64,000 nt of DNA from Anaerotruncus sp. G3(2012) (GTDB taxonomy: Bacteria > Bacillota > Clostridia > Oscillospirales > Ruminococcaceae), in the NCBI RefSeq assembly GCF_000403395.2, contig NZ_KE159674.1, forward strand, positions 236,702 through 300,701, given 5' to 3'. The notes beneath the pieces were generated by a model. The model was given only the letters and a program-made list of their open reading frames with translations. It did not search any database and was not told where the DNA came from. This document shows, one piece after another, positions 44,729 to 53,500 of this stretch. The translations under genes were made by a program, and so were the position numbers. Numbering within the stretch: position 1 is the stretch's first letter; each line of letters starts with the position of its first letter.

Positions 44729-45826
44729 ATGAAGATGAAGAAAAGAACCCTGAGTTTGGTTTCCTCAATCCTGGTTGCGGCTTTTCTGACAGCTTGTGGG
44801 CAGGGTGCGGCCTCTTCCGCTCCCGCGAGCAGTGCGGCGACCCCCAGCCAACCGGCAGCACAGTCACAGGCGTCGTCTGCGCCGGCGGCGGACAGTTCTG
44901 CGGATTTCCCCGAAATGACCATCAATGTCGGACACAGCGTTGCAACGGATCATGGCTACCATAAGGGCTTGGAACAGTTCAAAGCGACGGTGGAAGAGAA
45001 GACCGGCGGCAAAGTGAAGGTGGAGATTCACGCGTCCTCTTCTCTGGGTTCCGAGCGCGAAATGATCGAAGCGCTTCAGCTGGGTACGCTTGAGATGTGT
45101 CTGGCGGCGACTTCGCAGCTCACCAGCTTCGTACCGCAGTATCAGGTTTTTGACCTTCCCTATATCTTTACCAGCCGAGACCAGGCATGGGATACGCTCG
45201 ATGGTGAGTTGGGCGAGGAGATGCTCGGAATGCTGGAAAGCAAAGGTCTGGTAGGGCTTGGATTCTACGAGGTCGGCTTTAGAAACTTCACCAACAGCAT
45301 CAATCCGATTAACACGCCTGCGGATGTTTCCGGCAAAAAATTCCGTACTATGGAAACCCCGGTTCACGTACAGGCAATTGGTTACTGGGGTGGCAACGCG
45401 ATTTCGATGCCGATTGGCGAGGTCTACACCGCGCTTCAGACCAAGACCATTGACGGGCAGGAAAACCCGCTTTCGATCATCCTCTCCCAGAAGCTGTATG
45501 AGGTTCAGAAATACATCTCGGTTTCTGAGCATTTCTACACCGGCACCCCGCTGCTGATTTCCAAAACCCTCTGGGATCAGATGACTCCGGAGCTACAGGC
45601 AATCATCGTGGAAGCCGCACATGGTGGACGCGATGTCTGCCGACAGACCAATCTGGCTGCCGAGGAGGCAGCAATCGGTGTATTTGAGGAATATGGCTGC
45701 GAGATCAACAATGCGGATAAGGATGCATTTAAGGCGACTGCCGAAGATATCTATGCGATGTTTGCAGGCGAGATTGGACAGGACCTGATTGATAAATTTG
45801 TAGCTGCTGCGGAAAATTACAAGTAA
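44729..45826 (+). CDS. dctP: TRAP transporter solute-binding lipoprotein DctP
   Basis: The extracellular substrate-binding component of a TRAP carboxylate transporter. The 365-residue protein has a lipoprotein signal with the lipobox LTAC (Cys23), then an A/S/Q/P-rich linker of about 40 residues and the DctP fold beginning MTINVGHSVATDHGYH. GFYEVGFRNFTNS and FRTMETPVHVQAIGYWGGN contain the conserved arginine that pairs with substrate carboxylate. ATG 44729 has TTGGAGGAA upstream. Stem-loops flank the gene on both sides. The substrate is presumably a carboxylate; the two SDRs and DRE-TIM enzyme suggest a hydroxy or oxo acid. Confidence 0.92.
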   Translation: MKMKKRTLSLVSSILVAAFLTACGQGAASSAPASSAATPSQPAAQSQASSAPAADSSADFPEMTINVGHSVATDHGYHKGLEQFKATVEEKTGGKVKVEIHASSSLGSEREMIEALQLGTLEMCLAATSQLTSFVPQYQVFDLPYIFTSRDQAWDTLDGELGEEMLGMLESKGLVGLGFYEVGFRNFTNSINPINTPADVSGKKFRTMETPVHVQAIGYWGGNAISMPIGEVYTALQTKTIDGQENPLSIILSQKLYEVQKYISVSEHFYTGTPLLISKTLWDQMTPELQAIIVEAAHGGRDVCRQTNLAAEEAAIGVFEEYGCEINNADKDAFKATAEDIYAMFAGEIGQDLIDKFVAAAENYK

Positions 45827-45842
45827 CCAGACCGGAGCGGAA

Positions 45843-45872
45843 CTGCGGCAGACATCTTCCTGTCTGCCGCAG
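45843..45872 (+). other. Strong stem-loop after dctP
   Basis: CTGCGGCAGAC (45843-45853) pairs exactly with GTCTGCCGCAG (45862-45872), loop of eight, no T run. Such structures after binding-protein genes often protect the upstream mRNA so that more binding protein than permease is made; that role is inferred. Confidence 0.75.
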
Positions 45873-45924
45873 CTTCCATCAGACCCGGTTTGGACCGTTT
45901 CTTAAAAAACAGCGAAAGGAGCGT

Positions 45925-45972
45925 ATGTTTACACTCGTTTTTGTTGGGTGTGGAGCATACATGTGTATGTGA
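45925..45972 (+). CDS. 15-residue leader ORF upstream of dctQ
   Basis: ATG at 45925 follows a good AAAGGAG site (45915-45921) and encodes MFTLVFVGCGAYMCM. The TGA stop (45970-45972) is two bases before the dctQ ATG. dctQ itself has no convincing ribosome site for that ATG, so dctQ may be translated by coupling to this ORF. No peptide function is claimed. Confidence 0.45.
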   Translation: MFTLVFVGCGAYMCM

Positions 45973-45974
45973 TT

Positions 45975-46469
45975 ATGCTCAAAACCATTGAGAACATCCT
46001 CAACACAGTGGAAAAAATCTTTTTGCAGATTCTTTTTGTCGCTATGACACTGGTCGTGTTGATCGCCGTATTCAACCGGATCACTGTCAATGCCCAGATG
46101 GCCTGGTCGGACGAGCTGTCTAGATACCTGTTTGTATGGCTTACGTTTATCGCTGCTGCCTATGCCGCAGGCGGCAAAGCCCATATCGGCGTTACAGCCT
46201 TGGTCGATATCTTTCCTCCCGCAATGAAGAGAGTAGTCGAGCTGTTGACCTATCTTCTTTGCCTGGGCCTGAGCTTTATCCTTGTCTATTTTACGGCTAT
46301 CATCATGCGGACACAGATTCAATATGGACAGATTTCTCCATCCTTGCGTCTGCCGATGCAATATGCATATGCGGGAATGGCGGTTGGAGGGATATTCATG
46401 GCGATCCACTTCCTCCTGCACATCTGCAATTTCTTTGCAAAGCCAAATTCTGAGGAGAAAGGAGAATAG
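45975..46469 (+). CDS. dctQ: TRAP transporter small permease DctQ
   Basis: The small four-helix membrane subunit, 164 residues. It has the DctQ pattern NRITVNAQMAWSDELSRYLFVWLTFIAAAYAA in the middle, with hydrophobic segments at both ends and the charged tail NSEEKGE. The ATG at 45975 is chosen by alignment to family length and by the leader ORF ending two bases earlier; GTG codons at 45963 and 45948 are alternatives, the first with TGGAG upstream. dctM follows after one base. Confidence 0.88.
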   Translation: MLKTIENILNTVEKIFLQILFVAMTLVVLIAVFNRITVNAQMAWSDELSRYLFVWLTFIAAAYAAGGKAHIGVTALVDIFPPAMKRVVELLTYLLCLGLSFILVYFTAIIMRTQIQYGQISPSLRLPMQYAYAGMAVGGIFMAIHFLLHICNFFAKPNSEEKGE

Positions 46470-46470
46470 T

Positions 46471-47736
46471 ATGTCGGCATTGATTCTTTTGGGTTCCTTC
46501 ATGATTCTGGTCGCTTTCGGCGTCCCAATCGCATTCTGCACAGGACTGTCTGCGCTGGTTTCGCTGGTTGTCGCAGGTACACCGCTCAGTGCGGTCGCAC
46601 AACGGGTCTTTGCCGCGACCGACTCGTTCACCCTTCTGGCGATCCCGTTTTTTATGCTTTCCGGCAAACTGATGGAATACGGCGGCATTTCCAAACGGAT
46701 CATCCGTCTGGTTGAGACGCTCGTCGGGTATGTTGCTGGCGGTATGGCGGTCGTTTCGACTATCGCATGCATGTTTTTTGGAGCAGTCTGCGGCTCTTCC
46801 ACTGGGACAGTAGCTGCGATCGGTTCGATCATGATGCCGTCTATGGAAGAGAATAACTATGACAAGGGATTTGCCGGTGCAGTAATCTCCACTGCGGGTT
46901 CTCTGGGCATCCTGATCCCACCGAGCATCCCGATGATTATTTATGCGGTTTCGCAGGGTGCGTCAGTCTCCGATCTGTTCACCGCGGGAATCGAGGTTGG
47001 GGTGATTTCCGGTGTGGCACTGATTATCTACATCATGATCAAATCGAAAAAGTGTGGGTACAAGGGACTGGACACCCGGCCCAGCGTTCAGGAAGTCTGG
47101 GTCGCCTTCAAAGACGCGATTCTGGCGCTTCTGATGCCGGTCATCATTCTGGGCGGCATTTACGGTGGATTCTTTACCCCGACTGAGGCGGCTGCGGTTG
47201 CCTGTCTGTATGGATTTATTGTAGGATGCTTTGTCTATAAGCAGTTCCGCCTTAGTGATGTCCCTGAGATCATCCTGGTTTCAGCGAAAAACACAGCTAC
47301 AGTTATGTTCATTATCGCGACCTCTTCGCTATTCGGCTGGCAGATGACCATTTTGCAGATTCCACAGTCGATCGCAACCGGGATTCTCTCGGTTACCACC
47401 AGCAAAATTTTGATCATCCTGATTATGCTGGTCTTTCTGGTGATCGTGGGTACCTTCATGGAAGGGAACGCTTATCTTGTAATCCTCGCTCCACTGCTGG
47501 CTCCGATTGCTACCGCATTAGGTTTGAGCCTGGTGCAGTTTGGTCTGGTCATGGTGGTTTCGATCTGCGTGGGCACGATCACGCCTCCGCTAGGACTGAA
47601 CATGTTCTGTATCTGTGGTATTTATGATGTAAAGATCGAGCAGGTCATAAAAAATATCATTCCATTTGTCCTAATTATGATCGGAGTTCTCATGCTGGTT
47701 GCGTTTGTGCCGGCGGCAAGTATGCTGTTTTTATGA
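46471..47736 (+). CDS. dctM: TRAP transporter large permease DctM
   Basis: The 421-residue transport subunit with about twelve membrane helices; it moves substrate with sodium ions. Family signatures are FGVPIAFCTGLSAL, AIPFFMLSGKLME, FFGAVCGSSTGTVAAIGSIM and GILIPPSIPMIIYAV in the first half, and the repeat VGTITPPLGLNMF in the second. ATG after AAAGGAG. With DctP and DctQ it completes a TRAP system. Confidence 0.95.
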   Translation: MSALILLGSFMILVAFGVPIAFCTGLSALVSLVVAGTPLSAVAQRVFAATDSFTLLAIPFFMLSGKLMEYGGISKRIIRLVETLVGYVAGGMAVVSTIACMFFGAVCGSSTGTVAAIGSIMMPSMEENNYDKGFAGAVISTAGSLGILIPPSIPMIIYAVSQGASVSDLFTAGIEVGVISGVALIIYIMIKSKKCGYKGLDTRPSVQEVWVAFKDAILALLMPVIILGGIYGGFFTPTEAAAVACLYGFIVGCFVYKQFRLSDVPEIILVSAKNTATVMFIIATSSLFGWQMTILQIPQSIATGILSVTTSKILIILIMLVFLVIVGTFMEGNAYLVILAPLLAPIATALGLSLVQFGLVMVVSICVGTITPPLGLNMFCICGIYDVKIEQVIKNIIPFVLIMIGVLMLVAFVPAASMLFL

Positions 47737-47757
47737 TCAAAGAAAGGAAGGAAATCT

Positions 47758-48522
47758 ATGGCATTTCATCTTGAAAATAAAGTGATCTTTATTTCCGGCG
47801 GGGCAGGGGATATTGGCAGCGCGATCGTCAAGGGCTTTGTAGACGAAAGCTGCCGGATCATTCTCGGTGACCTGAATCTGGAAGCGGCAGAGAATCTGAA
47901 AGTACAGTTCCCGGAAGCGGATATTTTCCCTCTACAAACCGACATCACCAATGAAGATTCAATCGAGCAGGCGGTTAAAACGGTTGGGAAACTCTATGGA
48001 CGGGTGGACGTACTGGTGAATGTTGCAGGGATTCTCTGCCGGAAATCGGTATTTGAGACCGAAAAGAGCGACTTTGAAAAATCAATGGCAGTAAATGTGA
48101 TCGGAGCGTTCTTGCTGACCAAGGCGATGATCCCTCTGCTCAAGGAAAGCGACAGTGGATCGATCATCAATATCAGCAGTCTGAACGGCTCTGCAGCGGC
48201 TGAAAACCGCATCGTCTACGGCGCGACCAAGGCGGCTCTGGATATGCTCTCCAAATCTTTTGCTTTGGAACTGGGAGAGTTCGGGATTACTGTGAACTCG
48301 ATTGCACCTGGCGTCGTGGACAGCAAAATGTGTCGGGTGCGTCTGAATACCGAGGAAAAGGTGCAGTCATTCTGCCGGTATATCCCGCTCGGACGCCTCA
48401 CAACGCCGGAAGATGTCGCTGGATGTACTCTTTTCCTGTCTTCTTCCTATGCACGCGGCATCACTGGTGACGTAATGCTGGTCGATGGCGGCATCATTGC
48501 AAGGCAGGCGCTTCCCAGATAA
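47758..48522 (+). CDS. Second short-chain dehydrogenase/reductase of the TRAP locus
   Basis: A 254-residue classical SDR. The cofactor motif is SGGAGDIGSAI near residue 14; acidic D39 after the second strand (LGDLNLEAAE) suggests NAD rather than NADP. The structural NVAG motif and catalytic residues in ISSLNGS and YGATK are present. It ends GDVMLVDGGI. It resembles gluconate 5-dehydrogenase and 3-oxoacyl reductase types without identifying one. It is 21 bases after dctM with AAAGGAAGG upstream. It is not a close duplicate of the first SDR. Confidence 0.9.
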   Translation: MAFHLENKVIFISGGAGDIGSAIVKGFVDESCRIILGDLNLEAAENLKVQFPEADIFPLQTDITNEDSIEQAVKTVGKLYGRVDVLVNVAGILCRKSVFETEKSDFEKSMAVNVIGAFLLTKAMIPLLKESDSGSIINISSLNGSAAAENRIVYGATKAALDMLSKSFALELGEFGITVNSIAPGVVDSKMCRVRLNTEEKVQSFCRYIPLGRLTTPEDVAGCTLFLSSSYARGITGDVMLVDGGIIARQALPR

Positions 48523-48550
48523 GGGCAGTGGTTGTTTGATGGGCTGAAAA

Positions 48551-48606
48551 AAGCGGCTCCCATATTTTCAACAGTCTCGAGGCGGAGATGCCGCGGGGAG
48601 CCGCTT
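48551..48606 (-). terminator. Terminator-like hairpin that reads on the minus strand
   Basis: AAGCGGCTCCC (48551-48561) pairs with GGGAGCCGCTT (48596-48606) across a 34-base, partly structured loop. The T run follows only on the minus strand (TTTTTT complementing 48546-48552). No minus-strand gene lies upstream of it. It may also end or pause the + strand SDR mRNA. Confidence 0.5.
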
Positions 48607-48744
48607 ACAGCAGTTTGGTTCCAGCGTTGATAATCAGTAAACGTGCTCTGCACATCGATCAGTTTTTAACCTATGCTTCAAAATAATGGGTTATTTTCAA
48701 TTATATTCTATGTTAAAATTTTTATATTACGGAGGGATAGAACG

Positions 48745-49254
48745 ATGGAAAACGTAAATTCTGTCAAAAAACTGGCCTATGATCTCGCTTATTTTTATGA
48801 AAAGGAGTATGGCTGCTGCTCCCAGTGTGTCATAGGAGCAATCAAAAATACGATTGGCAGCAGGATTTCGGACGATGTTTTCAAGTCCGCTACCGGGCTT
48901 GGTGCGGGGCTTGCAGGCGCTGGATATGCGTGCGGCGCACTTACCGGAGGGATCATGGCGTTAAGTTGTTTTGTCGGACGTGACATCTCGGATTTCCCGG
49001 ATCCGGAAGGAATCCGCTTTAAGACCTTCCAGCTTTCCCGCCGTCTGGTTGACAGGTTTGAGGAAGAGTATGGGGAATGCGGCGGTGACTGTTCCGCAGT
49101 TCAGACTAAACTGATGGGCCGTTCCTACGACATTCTGAAAGGGGAGCGCGACGACTTTATCAACGCCGGCGGACATGATGACATCTGTCCGAGTGTCTGC
49201 GGAAAGGCAGCGGAATGGGTGGTCGACATTCTGAACGAGGAGGGCCTAATCTAA
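48745..49254 (+). CDS. C_GCxxG_C_C family protein (putative redox or metal protein)
   Basis: A 169-residue protein with nine cysteines: C24, C25, C28, C63, C75, C112, C116, C148 and C152. CCSQCVIGAI, YACGALTGGIMALSC and the paired CGGDC and CPSVC fit the C_GCxxG_C_C family, thought to be redox-active or metal-binding; its biochemistry is not established to my knowledge. No signal peptide, so cytoplasmic. ATG 48745 follows ACGGAGGG. It lies between the second SDR and the DRE-TIM gene, with 222 bases in front that hold an AT-rich promoter-like stretch. Confidence 0.85.
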   Translation: MENVNSVKKLAYDLAYFYEKEYGCCSQCVIGAIKNTIGSRISDDVFKSATGLGAGLAGAGYACGALTGGIMALSCFVGRDISDFPDPEGIRFKTFQLSRRLVDRFEEEYGECGGDCSAVQTKLMGRSYDILKGERDDFINAGGHDDICPSVCGKAAEWVVDILNEEGLI

Positions 49255-49284
49255 AGAGCCGATGCGGAAAGGGGGAACTATAGA

Positions 49285-50508
49285 ATGAGTACAACACCAT
49301 GGAAGAGCGAGAAATGGTTCACAAGTCCGTGGAATTTTGCGGACGAAGTAAAAGAAACCTACCACTTTAAAAAGAATATCAAACTTCATGACGTGTCCCT
49401 GCGGGATGGAGAACAGCAGGCTGGGCTGATCTTCAGCAAGGATGAGAAAATCGCTCTAGCCGAGAGGATGGCTGAAATCGGGCTACATAGGATTGAGGCA
49501 GGAATGCCGGCAGTATCCCCGGACGACGAGGAAGCCATTCGCCAGATCGTCAAAAGGAACCTCGGTCCGGAGATTTTCGCTTTTTGCAGGTGCGTTAAAG
49601 ATGATGTAAAACGGGCCGCAGACCTGGGAGTAGACGGGATCGTCATTGAAATCCCGTCCAGCGACCATATGATCGAAAAAGCCTACCGCTGGGATTTGGA
49701 AAAAGCAATCCAGCTTTCGGTGGAAGCGACGGCATTTGCGAAGGAAAAGGGGCTTTATACCGTCTTTTTCCCGATCGACATGAGCCGGGCGGACATCAAC
49801 TGGGCGATGAAACTGATTAAGCGGGTCGCGGACGAGGGGCACATGGATGCCCTTGCGATTGTGGACACATTTGGCGGCTTGAATCCCAATGCAATCCCAT
49901 ACCTGATCCGTACGGTCAAAAGCTATCTGGATAAACCGGTCGAGGTACATTTCCATGATGATTTCGGCCTTGGCAGTGCCAATACCATTATGGCGCTGGC
50001 TGCTGGGGCAGATGTGGCGCATACGACCATTTCGGCAATCGGGGAACGTGCGGGTAATACAGCCTATGAAGATGTAGCGCTCTCGCTCCTGACAATGTAC
50101 GACGTCGATCTGGGACTGAAATACGACAAAATTTATGAACTTTCCAAACAGATGCGGGCATTTTCCGGGATGCCGGTCCGCCCTAACAGGGGAATTGTTG
50201 GAGATGATATTATGGACATCGAGTCGGGGATTATCACCGGCTGGTATCAGAATGTCAAGGCAACCGACCCATTGGAGCTGACCCCCTATCTGCCGGAACT
50301 GACCGGGCATCCGGACAACCGGATTCTGCTTGGCAAGGGGAGTGGCTTGCCAACTGTCGAACACTACCTGGAAAAGCTGGGGATGGAAATTCCTGAAAAG
50401 TCGAAATGCATGGAGATACTGGATCACGTGAAATCCTTGGCGATCCAGCATCATGGGCTTGTTTCGCAGGAGGAATTTTCGGAGATTGTCAAAAAGGTGC
50501 TGCAATAG
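49285..50508 (+). CDS. DRE-TIM metallolyase, 2-isopropylmalate/homocitrate synthase-like
   Basis: A 407-residue TIM-barrel enzyme of the LeuA/homocitrate synthase group. The metal and catalytic motif LHDVSLRDGEQ is at residues 34-44, the HFH metal ligands at 222-224 and GERAGN at 253-258. GERAGN belongs to the Claisen-condensing synthases rather than to HMG-CoA lyase. It lacks the C-terminal leucine-binding domain present in leuA at 9260. No leuCD or lysine/aconitase genes are near. In this transporter locus it may condense or cleave an acyl-CoA and an oxo acid; the true substrate is unknown. A strong terminator ends the unit. Confidence 0.88.
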   Translation: MSTTPWKSEKWFTSPWNFADEVKETYHFKKNIKLHDVSLRDGEQQAGLIFSKDEKIALAERMAEIGLHRIEAGMPAVSPDDEEAIRQIVKRNLGPEIFAFCRCVKDDVKRAADLGVDGIVIEIPSSDHMIEKAYRWDLEKAIQLSVEATAFAKEKGLYTVFFPIDMSRADINWAMKLIKRVADEGHMDALAIVDTFGGLNPNAIPYLIRTVKSYLDKPVEVHFHDDFGLGSANTIMALAAGADVAHTTISAIGERAGNTAYEDVALSLLTMYDVDLGLKYDKIYELSKQMRAFSGMPVRPNRGIVGDDIMDIESGIITGWYQNVKATDPLELTPYLPELTGHPDNRILLGKGSGLPTVEHYLEKLGMEIPEKSKCMEILDHVKSLAIQHHGLVSQEEFSEIVKKVLQ

Positions 50509-50524
50509 TCCTGAAATGCACACA

Positions 50525-50560
50525 GCCCCCTCTGCCGTTGGCAGAGGGGGCTTGCTTTTG
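50525..50560. terminator. Terminator between the TRAP locus and the RND genes
   Basis: GCCCCCTCTGCC (50525-50536) pairs exactly with GGCAGAGGGGGC (50540-50551), loop GTT, then TTGCTTTT. It separates convergent transcription units. Confidence 0.92.
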
Positions 50561-50582
50561 ACCGATTCAGTTTTGCGAATCG

Positions 50583-53500
50583 TTAGTTGAAGAGGGCGGT
50601 GTCCTCAATCGCGGGAGCCGATACCGGCGCGGGTGGGGGTAGGGTGTTGTTTAAGTTTCCTTTGTTTCTTCCTTCAAAGATGAGATAGAAGGTCGGCAGG
50701 AGCAGCAGGGTCAACAGAGTGGAGGCGCAGAGACCGCCGATGATAACAACTGCCATTCCGCGCATCATCTCTGCACCGTCGCCGATTCCGAGTGACATCG
50801 GCACCATGGAAAGGACGGTGGTCAGAGTGGTCATCAGGATCGGGCGCAGACGGGTACGGCCGGTATTGAGCAGAGCGGTCTGCATATCCATGCTGGACCG
50901 GTACTGGTTGGTGGTATCGACAAACAGGATGCCGTTGTTGACCACCGTTCCGACTAGTGTCAGGAAGCCCATCAGAGAGGGCATGCTCAGGGTACTGTTG
51001 GTGAGATAGAGCAGGCCGAATGAGCCGATCAAGCTGAACGGGACACAGACCATCACCATCAGAGAAAATTTGGGAGATTCAAACTGCATCGCCATAACCA
51101 TGAACACAAGCAGCGCAGCGATTGCGATTGCCATGCCGAGTGCAGAGAATTCCTGCATCATCTGTTCATCCATCGAACCGGAAGCCAATGTCACACCGTT
51201 GGGCAGCTGCATTGCCTGCACCTGTGCGAGAATCTCGGCTTTGGCGGTATACTTCGCTGCTTCGGTCGGCTGCCCGGTAACTGTAACAATGTACTGGTTA
51301 TTTTTGCGGGTGATACTTTGTGGGCTGTCCGAGAAATTGATTTCTGCAACATCGAGCAACGGGACCTGCTGTCCAGCCGCGTTAATCAGGATCAGCCCGG
51401 AAAGGTCACTGATTGTCTGAAACCGTCCACGCGGATATTCGACCCAGATTTCGTATTCCTGTCCATTCTGCGAGAGGGTAGTGACCTCACTGCCGCTAAG
51501 TACCTTATAGATCAGCGAACCAATCTGCGCAGGCTGGAATCCTTTGGATGCGGCCTTGAGCGGATCGATCTCGACCTTGGCTTGCGGGTTGCCTTTTGCG
51601 ACAGTAGAAGTCACTCGGACGATCCCGCTATTTTGGTGCATCAGCGATTCGATCTCGGCGGAAGTCGTTTTGAGCAGATCGTAATCGTTGCCCTGAAGGT
51701 TGACCTCTACGTCACCACCTCCGGCCATCGACCCCATAGAGCTACTGGACGATTCTACATTGATCTCACAGTCCAGCATCTCCCTGGTTTCCTGTCTCCA
51801 CTGTTCGACTACCTCGTTGGTGGACATCTCTCGGTCACCTTTCAGATAGGCGGTGAGGGTTGCCCCACCCGAACTGCCCATCATCATGCTTCCACCGCCG
51901 GTGCTGAGTGAGTATCGTTCCACGTCGGGATGATTTGCCGCAAGCTGTTCAATATCGGTCATAATTTCATCGACACGTCCGACCTGAAGCCCGGGACGCA
52001 GCTCGGCGCTGACCGCTATGGTTCCTTCATCGACAGACGGCATCATCTCAACGTGTATCAGAGGGATCAGAGCGAGCGAACCAACCAAAAGCAGAATGGA
52101 AACCAGAACCACCGTCTTTTTAAACGGAAGAATGTGACGAAGCAGGTTTCCATAACCGACCTCGACCTTCCGTACAAACCGAGAGATAGGCGCTTCCCGC
52201 CGCTCGACCGGTTTAAACATCGAAAAGAAGAGCGGCACGAGGGTGAGCGCACAGATCAGGGAGGCGGTCAGAGAAAAGATAATTGTGAACCCGAGTTGTT
52301 TGAAGAGCTGGCCAGAAAGACCCTTCATTACACTGATCGGAAGGAACACAACAACGGTGGTAATCGTTGAGGCAATGATGGACATTGCGACAAACCCGGC
52401 GCCCTCGATTGCACATTTTTTGAAATCCTGCCGTTCTGTACTGCTGCGCCGGAAGCAACTCTCGATTACAACAATCGAGCTGTCGACCATCATGCCGACA
52501 CCAATGACCATACCGCCCAGTGAAACGACGTTGAGTGAGAATCCCATCAGCTTCATCAGGATGACAGTAACCAGTAGGGAAATCGGCATCGAGCTTCCGA
52601 CAATCAGCGATGCTTTGATATCCCCAAAAAAGAGGAAGAGCACCAGCATTGAAAGGAGGACCCCGAGAATCAATGTGCTGAATACTGTCTTGACCGAATC
52701 GACAATCATGTCGCTGCTGTCATAGATCACGTCAAGGCGGACGCCGCTATCAGCGGCATTGAGCCGCCCCACCTCCCGCAGCACTGTCCGCGAGACGTCG
52801 AGTGTGCTCGCACTCTGCCGCTTGGTGATCGAAAGGCTGATATTGTCCACACCATTGTATCGGCTGATGCTGTCCGCATCACGGGAGGTGCGGAATATCT
52901 GTGCAACATCCGAAAGATGAATCACACCGCCGCTGCGCAGGGGGATCGGGACGTCACGTAGAGATTCCACCGTCTTGTATTCGACAGCGGCCCGCACCGC
53001 GAGCGACTGGGTACCCATGTCCGCATCACCGGCAGGAATCGAAAAGTTGGCAGCGGAGAGGAGTGCGCTGATCGTGTCAATGTCGAGGCCATACTGACGC
53101 AGACGGTCCTCCATCAGCTGGATACTGATATATTCTTCCTGTCCACCCGCTACATCGACACTTGCAACACCCGAGAGTTTTTCAAATTCGGGGACAATGC
53201 TCTCGTTGATATAGTTGAGCAGGTTGATATCGCCGGTTGCACTCGCCGAAAGCACGACACTGGGCATCCCGTTGACATCCATCTCCATAATGATCGGGTC
53301 AGATGCGTTGTCTGGCAGCAGGCCCTTGTATCGGTTGATCTTTTCCTGTAGGTCCATGTGCGCAATATCCATGTTGCTCCCATATTCCAGCTCAAGGATC
53401 ACAAGGGAAACATTTTCCTGTGAGACCGACTGCACATTTTTCAGCCCGTTCAGTGTCGAGCAGGCGTCCTCGACCTTCTTGGAGACGAGCTCCTCCACGT

